Positions 8,890 through 18,100 of a stretch of DNA of 64,000 nt are shown piece after piece. A program made the translations under genes and the position numbers. Source of the stretch: Marchantia polymorpha subsp. ruderalis (lineage: Eukaryota; Streptophyta; Marchantiopsida; Marchantiales; Marchantiaceae); contig AP031356.1 of the NCBI GenBank assembly GCA_037833965.1, positions 20,978,501 to 21,042,500 of the forward strand, written 5' to 3'. Every line of letters starts with the position of its first letter. The first letter of the stretch is position 1. The notes under the pieces were generated by a model. That model did no database searches. It saw only the letters and a list, made by a program, of their open reading frames with translations, and was not told where the DNA came from.

Positions 8890-11800
8890 ATGACCTTCGA
8901 CCGGGCGGCGGAGAACGTCCCATTCTTGAATTCGCGATTCCAATCTCTTGTGCGCGCTGCGCGCATCCATCTGCTGGCTGCGGAACATTCTCGACGTCGT
9001 CGCACAGGAGATTTCTTGTTGATTGAGGGAGAAGTGAGTGCGCGTGATTTGGAATTGAGGGCGATTAGAGTTTGCCGAGAGAGAAAGAAGCGCGGGCAGT
9101 GCGGAAGTAGAATGAGCGGGCGAGCGAACCCCAGGAACGCAATGACGAGACCGAGCAGATTGCGGATGGTGCCACTTCGCCTACCGCAGAACGGGCTGCG
9201 CGCTTTTGAGGAGCGCTTAATAGCAAGAAAGCTCGATTTCTTGCTATGGGGATGGAATTACATCTGTGCGAATATGGTGCGCGAGTGGCTAGAGCCACAG
9301 GGACCACCCTCGCGCGGATTGCGTCCGCATGTTGACCGGTGGACAGTCCAAGATTGGGCACAGGCGTTGGGAAGATGTGCTGGCATGCCAGGGCATCTCC
9401 TTTTCGACAGTGAGAGCATCAAGGTGACCAAGCAAGAAGAGGCGCAATTTGTGGAGCTGTTCAAGACCGGGAGGTCTACCAAGAATGGGTACAGGACCCG
9501 TGATTACAAGGATCGATTTCGCCGGACTTTGTCCGCGGCGCTGATGCAATTACTGCAGCCGCACCGCGCCTGCTACATCACATTGTGGCAGGTCTCTTTT
9601 GTGGAGTGCGTCATCGAGGGAACTCCAATTCACTGGGCGAGCATCCTGCACAGGGTGATGCGACAGCACGCGTTTGAGGAGAAGGGGGGAACTCTAAACC
9701 ATCTTTCTCCTTTCCTCATCAATTTTTATCGACAGCGGAATTGTTTGACAGCGGCGGAGCTTGAACATTTTCCGCCATTGTCCATCGACCATCCCGGGAA
9801 GTATGTGCGGGAGAACGAGGTCGACACTGATGCAGAGGAGTCACCGACTTCTACCCCATCAAGACGGAGGGACGAAGGGAGACACACTCCTGCAGCACGA
9901 GTGCCGCGGAAGCGGCGATGGAGGGAAGAGTCTGAAGAGGAGCAGCATCAAGAACCCCCTGCTCCCATTCGACCGCGGCCGCTGTGCGAGCCATACAGCC
10001 GGCCGAAGCAGAAGGCACGCAGACTGGTGTTACCAGCTGGCAGTGCGGACACGGCGACAATTGCGACGGAGATAGGAAGTGCGTCGCCTGAGAGGCATGA
10101 GGAAGCGCGGACGACCGCAGGGGCGACGGGCCACGCTGCAACCTCAACGGGAGAAAGGCCGCCTACGGGCCAAGAGCCTCCGGAGTTACCACGTGCGATG
10201 CGGACAGATGTTCCGTTTGCGCACAGACGAGCCTCCGCGGACGGACGAGCCTCCGCGGACCGGCGAACACAAGTGGACGTGGATCTACGCTTACGCGTGG
10301 GAAGGAGCAGTCCGCCTGTGCACAGGCGCTCGCCTGTGCACATGTCGCCTGTGCACAGGACACCTCCACACGTGCCGCCTGTGCACAGGCAAGAATCACC
10401 CCCGTTCCAACGTAGGAAGGGGAAGGAGCCGGCGGAAGAACTGCCTACGAGACACCGGCCCTCGGGGCCAGACCCTCCGGCGCACCACGCGCCTCAATTT
10501 GCGCCTTCGGCGCCAGGGCCTTCGAGCCGAGGAGATACGAGCAGAGAGCGTGCGGAGGCCGCACCATCGGCGGGAAGTCCGCCGATAGATGCGCCTTCGG
10601 CGGTAGGGCCTATAGGCCAAGGAACATCGGGCGTGCGGCCCCCGGCCATGTCGCCTTCGGCGATAGATGTCCGCGGCGCTACGCCTGCGGCGGACAAGGC
10701 GCCGGCAAATGCGCCTGCGCACGGGCCGGGCACAGCCCCCACGGACCGATCAAGGGAGCAGCAGACGGAGGAGCGGAGTGACTGTCCGCGGGATGAAATC
10801 TCGATGCGCGATGCGCAATCAAACCCCGCGCAGCCACCTTCCGCTCGATCGCCTTCGGCGGCGGACGACGGCGGCAGAGAGGATGCGGTAGACAATCAAC
10901 AAGCGAGAGACGGGGATGCCGCACGGGTACATTCGCCTTCCGCCTTAGACATTTTGGCGACGAGCAGCGAGGCTGCAGCCGTGCCTTCGCATGCAGCACA
11001 CGTCGACGACGTGCAGCCCCACTCGGGGCAGTCGCCGACGCAATCAATGGCGACTGAAATTCTCCACTCGGATGATGACGACGGAGGCTCCACGGAAGAA
11101 ATGTCAGGAGCAGAAGACACCGAGGAGGAGGAGGAGGAAATTGTTGGAGCGCCGGCGGCGGCGCTCTCTGAGCAGGTGATTCCGTTGCTGCGGTACTTGG
11201 ATCGCAAGGTCGATAAATACGCCGACCCACTCCAGCCGGGATCTTACATCGAGTTAGTGCGCAGGCGGACTCGCACTAAAGTCCACACCAGCAAGCTATT
11301 AGCTAGAGTGGACCAGGAGTTGAAGGAATTGAAGGAGAAGCATGCGTGCTTGTGGGGTCAGTACAAGCTTAATCAGAAATTCTACAAGCACTCCGAGAAG
11401 ATGAAGGATGAGAAACTGGGCGAGCTCACCAAGGAGCAGGTGAAGGTCAAGGAAGCACTCATTTTTGAGCAGGCCCAGAATCGGATTTTGTCAGAGGAGC
11501 TCGTGCGACAGACGCGGTTGTTGGAACAATGTCAGCTCGCACGGCAGGCGGATGAAGAGTTAATCCGCAGGTTACAGTCAGAGTGTGGCGAATTGAGAGC
11601 GCAACGTGCTGAAGCCGAATCGCAATTAGTGATAATTGAAGAGGATCGCAGGAAGGAGGAGGATCGCACGAAGGTGGAGACGGCGAGGCGAGTCGCCCAC
11701 TGTCTCAAGGGCTACGCCCACTGGGAAGTGAAGGCGCAGGAGAAACTCACACTGCGTGAGTTTGAATTGCGCGCAGCCGGGTTGTTGTCAGGCGACAGTA

Positions 11801-12027
11801 GGAGTCGGCGGAAGGTAGCGAAGAACCTCGATGCCTTTCTGTCGAAGGCACAGGATACCATGTCCGCCCTCGAAGTGGAGTTGTCCGCGGCGTTGCAGAG
11901 GTTGGGACTGCGCAGTCGAGCGGAAGATTGGCAGGGTAGGGAGTTAGTGCGCGGCAGTCGGCCGCGCAGGAGACGTAGTACAGGTTCCGCGGAGTGTAGT
12001 GTAGCGTGGTTCCGTGCAGGCGTGTAG
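8890..12027 (+). CDS. U3-encoded long protein of LTR family A (1,045 codons, open)
   Basis: Unrecognised protein encoded wholly inside an LTR. Residues 1-84 are basic and have no B-family counterpart. From Met85 (9142) the frame aligns with the start of the B-family U3 protein, so translation may begin there. About 85-300 is a globular, Trp-rich region (LDFLLWGWNY, DWAQALGRCAG, RTRDYKDRFRRT, GGTLNHLSPFLINFYR). About 310-720 is Pro/Ser/Ala-rich and disordered, with a basic patch (RVPRKRRW) and PVHR repeats made by the GTGCACAGG palindromes. An acidic run lies near 725-750, then about 230 residues of heptad-rich coiled coil and a basic C-terminus. The same layout stays open in three other complete LTRs here. 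It recalls the extra open reading frames of Athila and Ogre elements in being non-canonical, but I cannot show homology. Confidence 0.8.
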   Translation: MTFDRAAENVPFLNSRFQSLVRAARIHLLAAEHSRRRRTGDFLLIEGEVSARDLELRAIRVCRERKKRGQCGSRMSGRANPRNAMTRPSRLRMVPLRLPQNGLRAFEERLIARKLDFLLWGWNYICANMVREWLEPQGPPSRGLRPHVDRWTVQDWAQALGRCAGMPGHLLFDSESIKVTKQEEAQFVELFKTGRSTKNGYRTRDYKDRFRRTLSAALMQLLQPHRACYITLWQVSFVECVIEGTPIHWASILHRVMRQHAFEEKGGTLNHLSPFLINFYRQRNCLTAAELEHFPPLSIDHPGKYVRENEVDTDAEESPTSTPSRRRDEGRHTPAARVPRKRRWREESEEEQHQEPPAPIRPRPLCEPYSRPKQKARRLVLPAGSADTATIATEIGSASPERHEEARTTAGATGHAATSTGERPPTGQEPPELPRAMRTDVPFAHRRASADGRASADRRTQVDVDLRLRVGRSSPPVHRRSPVHMSPVHRTPPHVPPVHRQESPPFQRRKGKEPAEELPTRHRPSGPDPPAHHAPQFAPSAPGPSSRGDTSRERAEAAPSAGSPPIDAPSAVGPIGQGTSGVRPPAMSPSAIDVRGATPAADKAPANAPAHGPGTAPTDRSREQQTEERSDCPRDEISMRDAQSNPAQPPSARSPSAADDGGREDAVDNQQARDGDAARVHSPSALDILATSSEAAAVPSHAAHVDDVQPHSGQSPTQSMATEILHSDDDDGGSTEEMSGAEDTEEEEEEIVGAPAAALSEQVIPLLRYLDRKVDKYADPLQPGSYIELVRRRTRTKVHTSKLLARVDQELKELKEKHACLWGQYKLNQKFYKHSEKMKDEKLGELTKEQVKVKEALIFEQAQNRILSEELVRQTRLLEQCQLARQADEELIRRLQSECGELRAQRAEAESQLVIIEEDRRKEEDRTKVETARRVAHCLKGYAHWEVKAQEKLTLREFELRAAGLLSGDSRSRRKVAKNLDAFLSKAQDTMSALEVELSAALQRLGLRSRAEDWQGRELVRGSRPRRRRSTGSAECSVAWFRAGV
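10313..10395. repeat. GTGCACAGG palindrome array inside the U3 frame
   Basis: Five close copies of the core CCTGTGCACA(GG), one a complete CGCCTGTGCACAGGCG. Read in the coding frame they give a run of PVHRR/PVHM/PVHR units. The number of units varies between LTR copies: the frame of the solo LTR at 27165-32442 is 20 codons shorter, mainly because it has fewer of them. Confidence 0.8.
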
Positions 12028-12063
12028 CGTAGTGCAGTGTTGTGCTAGGTAGGACTTAGAAGG

Positions 12064-12093
12064 TATAAAATACCCCAGGCGTTTTGCCTGGGG
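12064..12093 (+). promoter_or_regulatory. LTR-A TATA box and adjoining stem-loop
   Basis: TATAAAATA at 12064-12072 is followed at once by an 8-bp perfect stem (CCCCAGGC / GCCTGGGG) with loop GTTTT. Other A copies have a 6-bp stem, CCAGGC / GCCTGG, for example 611-627 and 22533-22549. Family B has the same loop with CAAGGC / GCCTTG, a paired change. The TATA box lies after the U3 frame, which places the element promoter downstream of that gene. Confidence 0.75.
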
Positions 12094-13033
12094 TTCTTTC
12101 CCATCAGAAGTGCAGATCAGGAAAGCATTTCCTTTGCGTGTTTGTGTCCTTGAGTTCTGTCACCACGCACGAGGAGTTACAACTTAGCGTTCCGCATTTT
12201 GTAGCTGAAGGCCTTCGGCCGAATGTTCAGAGCTAGTCCATTGGTTAGAGACTTGAGTAGTTCGGATCTGCACCTGCGGGTGACTGCCGATGCTAAGAGC
12301 CAGTGACTAGTTAGATACTTGAACAGTTTCGCCCCTACCCCTTCGAGTGTTTCTTTCTGATTGTACTCCTTGGGATTTTTCCCCTGAATGCCAAAGTGAA
12401 GTTTTGCTACTTCGTGTAAGCCTTGGTTGTAAATTCAGGTTACGCTGCAGCAGGTGCCTTGAGGGTAACTCCTGTAGTATTTCTGGGAATGACAAGTGCC
12501 TGAGAATTCAAACTCTTCAATAGACTGTTGTTGTGTTACTGGAATGTTTCTCAGTGAGTCCTTCAGTGCGGACCTGTGTTCTCTGCGCGTTTTGTGAGTT
12601 GAGAGTGTTGTTCACCGCGTCTGAGTGACTTCGATCCGAAGTAGGCAGTCCAAACCGGGTTTCCTACACTAGCAGCAAGCTAGTGGAAGTGTTGTAAAAG
12701 CCGGAGTTGGAAGTCACTACCCGCAGCTTCGCAGAGTGTACTCTTGAGAGACTTTCCCCCTGAAATCTTGAAGTAGAGGTCCTAACGGATCTCTGGGTTG
12801 TGTTTCTGTAGTTTCAGGTGTGTGTGTGTGTGTGTTACGCTGCACTGTGCGACCTCCGAGTGCGCTCCGAGTGGACACTTGCAGTATTTCTGGGAGTGAC
12901 AGTTGCCTGAGAATTCAAACTCCTCAATAGTCTATTAAAACGTGACACTTTGTACCCTGTGTGTTCCTCTGTCCCTGTGGGTTTGACCTTTCTACCACTA
13001 TATTGCAGTTTTAGCCTTTAGTGGGTTATTACA

Positions 13034-13332
13034 ACCGGGGATTCCCATGAAAGAGTGGGAGGACATGAGATGTCAGAAAAGGAGAGAGTCGAAGAAGTAC
13101 AATTTGTGGTCAGATCTGAGTTCGCTGAAGGCAGATATTACTTTCGGGCAGCTGTTGGAAATATCTCCCATTGCTCGTAAGACTTTGAAGGAGGGCATAC
13201 CGGTGCATAGAAGGAGTGGAAAGACGAAGACTCGAGTCGCTGCTAGAGTTCAATTGCAAAAAGGAAGTCAAGATGTCAAACCTGTGAAGATAGAGGTGGT
13301 AGTGGTAGACAAGGTGATTCCCAATGTATTAG
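13034..13332 (+). mobile_element. Element D, fragment 2 (gypsy pol, before protease)
   Basis: Begins with the target duplication ACCGG of the A element and ends with ATTAG (13328-13332), the target duplication of the B block. The frame from 13047 contains ITFGQLLEISPIARKTLKEGIPV and ends at KVIPNVLV. In gypsy elements a segment of this type lies just upstream of the aspartic protease. It is a fossil, interrupted here by the 26.8-kb B block. Confidence 0.8.
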
Positions 13333-16300
13333 TGTAATAACCCACCAAAGGCTAAAACTGCAGTATGGTGGTAAAAAGATCGAACCCACAGGGACAGAGG
13401 CAACACACAGAGTAAAAGTGTCACGTTTAACAGACTTTTGTAGAGTTTGAATTCTAGGCGACTGTCACTCCCAGAAATACTGCAGTGCTCGACTCGCAGG
13501 CTCGACTCGGAGGAGGATCTCGACTCGGAGGATGCACGGTACAGCGTGGTCACTCAACACACACACACACACACACCTGAAAACTGGCAAAAGCACAACT
13601 CGGAGGTCGGTCAGGACCTCCGCTTCGGATTTCAGGAGGAAAGTGTCTCAAAAGTTCACTCAGAGGTTCTGCAGGTAGTGACTCCCACTCCGGCTTTTAC
13701 TGCCCTCCCGCCAGGAACTAGCGTAGGGCACCCGGACTGGACTTCCCACTTCGGAACGAAGCCTCTTCATACGCCGTGGACGTCACCCTCGACTATCACA
13801 CCAAACGCAGGGAGTGCAGGCCCGACTGAGAACTTGACTGAGACCCAATCCAATAACACACACACAACCTGAATTGCAAACCAAGGCTTACACGAAGTAA
13901 CAAAACTTCACATTGGCATTCAGGGGAAACTTCCCGTAGGAGTACAATCAGAATATGTCACTCGAAGGAGTAAGGGGGAACTGTTCAAGTCTCTAACTCG
14001 CAGCCGGCTCTGAGCATCAGAAATCACCCGCAGGTGCAGATCCGCACTACTCAAGTCTCTAACCGGGTGCTAGCTCTGAACATTCAGCCGAAGGCCTTCA
14101 ACTACAACATACGGTAACTTCGCTATGCTGCAGCTTCTCTACGTGGTGCCTGGACCAAAATGCACAAACACGTCAAGAAAGTGAGTTCCTGATCTGCACT
14201 TCCGAAACTGGAAGAGTCCCAAGGCAAAACGCCTTGATCTATTTTATACCCTCAAAGGTCCTAACTAGCACTACGCTATCCTATCTACTACTCGCAACAT
14301 CTGCGCGAAACCAAACTATACTACTGCACTCGGCGGATCCGGTGCTACGCCTCCTGCGCGCCGGACTGCTCCGCTCGCTGTCTCTACCTTGCCAGTCTTC
14401 CGACCGGCTGCGCAACCCCAGACGTCGGAGGGCTGCAGTGACTTCCGACTCTAAGTGCGCCATAGTGTCGCGCGCACCCGACAAGAAGGTTTCTAATTTC
14501 CTCGCCACTCGCCGCCGACTCCGACTGTCACCCTCCGTCAATGCCGCCGCCCGAAGCTCGAACTCCCTGAGTGTGATCCTCTCTTGAGCTGCCACCTCCC
14601 AATGGGCGTATCCTTTTAGGCAGTGAGTCACCCGTGTCGCCAACTCTTCTCGCGCCCTGCAGCTGCCTTCCACCTCTGCTAGCTGCATTTCCGCTTCCCC
14701 ACGCTGCGCCCTCAAATCCGAACACTCGGATTGCAAGTTGCGCAACAACTCCTCATCCTCCTTGCGGGCTCTTTGACTTTCTTCTAAGGCGCGCGTCTGG
14801 CGCGCAAGCTCGGCTGCTAGGACGCGGTTTTGTCTCCGCTCTTCCTGCAATTCCGACTCGATCTTTGCCCGTATTAGCTCGGCATCCGCCTGACTTTTCG
14901 TCGCCGCATCCTCCCTCTGCTGCTGCAAGGCTTGGTATAGCTTCTGTGTGACCGCCAGGTGTTGTCGGAGGGCGGTGTTCCTATCCACATATACTTGGCA
15001 CCTAGAGGCCCAAATGGCCATCTTGCTCCTCGTCCTTCGCTTGATAGTCTCCACATAAGACTGCGGTTTTCCAGTACCCGCGTACTTGGATGTCTTGCGA
15101 TCCAGATATCGCAGGAGTGGGACTATCTGCTCGCACAACACCCCTGTTGGCGTTTTCTGCACAGAATCCGCTTCCTGCTCTTCCGAGCTCGTCTCATCCT
15201 CAGTCTCGAGGATTTCAGTCGCCACCGAATCCCTTGGCGACTCCCTGGAACTGTGGCGCGCAGCAGCTTTCGCTGCGACTGCTGCTCCACTGCCTGCTAA
15301 AATATCCAGGGCAGTGGGGGATCCCACTGCTTGAGCCCCTGTTCCGGCTCGATCTTCGGTCTCCGAAGGGGTCGACGCCGCAGTGACTCTTGTCACCTTT
15401 GCACCGCCCGCTTCTGCTGCCTGCCCTTCCGGCGCAATCTGCGCGGAAGGTGTCTTCGCTGAGGGTGCGTCCGCCGAAGGCGTCCGCACACTGGTCGCCG
15501 GCCCTGTCCGTCTCGCAGTCGGCAAATCCGGCCGTCTCTCTGTTGACCGACTCGCAGTCGGCCGACCAGTAGTTGTCCGACTGGGAGTCGGATACACCCT
15601 GCGCGTCTTCACTCCACTTGGCCTGCTTGCTGGTGGCGTCTTCCCAGAAGTGCCTTCCGCCGAAGACGACCTTCTGAGGGTTGTTGGCTCGTCAGCCAAA
15701 CTCTCTTCTGCTTCCGGCCTGCTGTCTGGTTCAACGCGCCGTTCAGTTGGCCTTCCTTCCGCTTGTCGGCCTTCAGTCGCCCGACTCGTAGTCGGCCGAC
15801 TGTCAGTCCGTCCATCTCCTTCCGAAGGCATTGGTGCCTTCTGTGCAGAGGTATTTGTCGACTTCCCTAGAATCTGCGCGATTATCTCCTCCTGCGTGGG
15901 ATTCCGCCGGAGCGGAGTATGCCCGGTCTCCTCAGTACTAGTTGGCATTTTGCGTGCCCTCTGTTTTGGTCGACTGTGAGGCTCGTGGGTGGGCCGACCA
16001 CGAGTCGGCGCAGCTGGCACTTCCGGCTGCCTGTCCTCAGGTCTCTCATCCCACTTCCGCTTTCGCGGTATGCGCTCACTTCGACGTTCTTCTGCTGCTC
16101 TTGCTGGGGCCGGAGCCGGAGACGGACTGGCAGGTTCCTCGTCCGGATCCGTGTCTACTTCGGCCTCCCGTGAGTATCTACCTGGATGGCTCTGGGTCAG
16201 CAGCGGAAACCGTGTCCGCTCTGAACTTGTCAAACATCCCATCGCCCGATAAAACACAATCAAGTAAGGCGAAAGATGATTGAGGGTTCCTCCTCTCTCT

Positions 16301-16610
16301 TCTTGCGCATGTTGGCGCGTCACCTTCCACAGGAGCCGTGCCCAATGCACTGGAGCTCCTGACAACACTAGCTCCACAAATTCTACCTGCCAACCATGCA
16401 TGTAAGCGGTCTTGGTCGGCTGCAATATCTGCAGCAATGCAGTCGCGACATTTCTCCGCAATCGATCTTTGTAATCCCGTGTCCGGAAACCGTTCTTGGG
16501 ATGCCTGGCAACTTTGAAGAGCTCATTGTAGGAGATTTCTTCCTCCTGGGACACCTTCACGCTATCGGCCTCGAAGAGGAGATCCCCTTCCTCGCCGGCA
16601 CACCTGCCCA
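13333..16610 (-). mobile_element. Reversed LTR of family B, left part
   Basis: On the minus strand this is the 3' two thirds of a B LTR: part of the U3 frame, then TATAAAATA (14240-14248), the stem-loop CAAGGC-GTTTT-GCCTTG (14220-14236 as its complement), R/U5 and the terminus TTATTACA at 13333. The boundary is set by the duplication ATTAG (13328-13332, repeated at 40180-40184). A forward B element starts inside it at 16611. The remaining piece of the same LTR is at about 39367-40179. Confidence 0.85.
14281..16610 (-). CDS. U3-encoded protein of LTR family B (partial, reversed)
   Basis: Minus-strand frame of about 775 codons. It has the same layout as the A-family U3 protein: the globular region (GFRTRDYKDRLRRN, GGTLNHLSPYLIVFYR), a Pro/Ser/Thr-rich middle with TEGR/TERR repeats, the shared phrase SPTALDILA, a short acidic run, then a long coiled coil with CLKGYAHWEVAAQE and a C-terminus SAECSSIVWFRAD. 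Conserved blocks are clear, but overall similarity to family A is moderate. The N-terminal part is cut off by the forward B element. Function unknown. Confidence 0.75.
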
Positions 16611-17124
16611 TGTGGTAACACACTTTTTGTTTTTTTGCAGAATTTAAACAATTTTAGAAAACTAGTACCGAAGCAGTGTTTGTAGTTAGAAAAGGGTATG
16701 TTAAATAGAGTGGATTGATGAGATCGTCACGAGGTCACGAAGAATCACGTAGTCGGATGTACCAACGCCAATGTCTTCGGCGCCTTCGGCAAAAGCTCCT
16801 TTTCTGAGGTGTCTCTACTCACGCGCTTCACGCGCTTCCGGCGCTTCCACGCGCTTCCAGCGCTCCAGTCTCATTCTCTCATTCTTGATTTTGCGATTTC
16901 CAGTTTCCAAGATTACGCGCAAGAGCGGAGCGACCTGCAGTGAAAGACGAGAGTGCGGAGACGAGTTGCGCAAGGATCTTGACAGACCTTGGTGAGAATT
17001 GCGAGTAGCGAACTTGAGCGTGAGCGAAGAGAGAGTGAGCAGTCAGTGCTTGAGCGGCCGACGCGCAGTGGCGATTGTGAGAGAGCGGGCGAAAGGGAGA
17101 ACGTTTGTGTGTGCAGGAAACGCA

Positions 17125-18100
17125 ATGTCGAAGGTTCCCCAGCTGCGAGTGTCTCCACTCAGGGTGCCGCAGATCGGTCTACGCGCATTTCAAGATGTGC
17201 TGCTGGGGCTGAAGCTCGATTTTCTCCTGTGGGGGTGGAACTGGACATGTCCGGAGATGGTGCGCGAGTATCTGCAGGAGAGACACAAGCCCTCTCGCGG
17301 ATTCCGTCCACATCCAGAAAGATGGGACATTTGTAACTGGGCGCAGGTGTTGGGCAGGTGTGCCGGCGAGGAAGAGGATCTCCTCTTCGAGGCCGATAGC
17401 GTGAAGGTGTCCCAGGAGGAAGAAATCTCCTACAATGAGCTCTTCAAAGTTGCCAGGCATCCCAAGAACGGTTTCCGGCCACGGGATTACAAAGATCGAT
17501 TGCGGAGAAATGTCGCGACTGCATTGCTGCAGATATTACAGCCGACCAAGACCGCTTACATGCATGGTTGGCAGGTAGAATTTGTGGAGCTAGTGTTGTC
17601 AGGAGCTCCAGTGCATTGGGCACGGCTCCTGTGGAAGGTGGCGCGCCAACATGCGCAAGAAGAGAGAGGAGGAACCCTCAATCATCTTTCGCCTTACTTG
17701 ATCGTGTTTTATCGGGCGATGGGATGTTTGACAAATTCTGAGAAAACACGGTTTCCGCAGCTGACCCGGAGCTATCCAGGTAGGTACTCGAGGGAGGCCG
17801 AAGTAGACACGGATCCGGACGAGGAACCTGCCAGTCCGTCTCCGGCTCCGGCTCCAGCAAGAGCAGCAGAAGAACGTCGAAGTGAGCGCATTCCGCGAAA
17901 GCGGAAGTGGGATGAGAGACCTGAGGACAGGCAGCCGGAAGTGCCAGCTGCGCCTACTCGTGGTCGGCCCACCCCCGAGCCTCACAGTCAACCAAAACAG
18001 AGGGCACGCAAAATGCCAACTGGTACTGAGGAGACCGGGCGTACTCCGATCCGGCGGAATCTCACACAGGAGGAGATAATCGCGCAGATTCTAGGGAAGA
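17125..18100 (+). CDS. U3-encoded protein of LTR family B, N-terminal part
   Basis: Begins MSKVPQLRVSPLRVPQIGLRAFQD, the point at which the A and B proteins start to align, and continues through the conserved globular region (LDFLLWGWNW, NWAQVLGRCAG, GGTLNHLSPYL) into a charged, Pro-rich stretch with PRKRKWDE. About half of the residues in the globular region match family A. A nested A LTR begins at 18101. Confidence 0.75.

Larger units (their letters stand above)
1694..13033 (+). mobile_element. Complete family-A LTR retrotransposon (Ty3/gypsy type), 11.3 kb
   Basis: Element bounded by TGTGGTACCCC at 1694 and GGGTTATTACA at 13033, and flanked by the 5-bp target duplication ACCGG (1689-1693 and 13034-13038). 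Parts in order: 5' LTR 1694-5816, tRNA-Asp-type primer site 5839-5856, a short internal region (5817-7646) with gag and integrase, polypurine tract 7633-7646, 3' LTR 7647-13033. No protease, reverse transcriptase or RNase H region is recognisable, so it is a broken, non-autonomous derivative. The LTRs make up more than four fifths of the element. They are very similar where both are present, so the insertion looks young; the 5' LTR is about 1.3 kb shorter than the 3' one. This element defines the family: it shows that the other 5.4-kb units in the window are solo LTRs. Confidence 0.93.
7647..13033 (+). repeat. 3' LTR of the complete A element (5,387 bp)
   Basis: Full-length family-A LTR. Map: 7647-8889 leader, very rich in short inverted repeats and CGCCTGTGCACAGGCG palindromes; 8890-12027 open U3 frame; 12064-12072 TATA box; 12073-12093 stem-loop; then about 940 bp of R/U5. 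The U5 contains an internal direct repeat (near 12473-12532 and 12880-12935, sharing AGTATTTCTGGGA and TGAGAATTCAAACTC) and a GT microsatellite near 12818. It ends at 13033 with TTATTACA, followed by the target duplication ACCGG. In the genomic transcript this copy would place the U3 frame downstream of pol, as its 3'-most gene. Confidence 0.93.

Noticed and set aside
10313-10395. Spaced GTGCACAGG repeats as a CRISPR-like array
   Set aside because: Units are short palindromes with irregular, related spacers inside a coding frame of a eukaryotic retroelement; no cas-like genes.
10501-10513. GCCTTCGGC motifs as stable C(UUCG)G RNA tetraloops
   Set aside because: In that register only one base pair closes the loop; the stable pairing is GCGCC with GGCGC around a 3-nt TTC loop.
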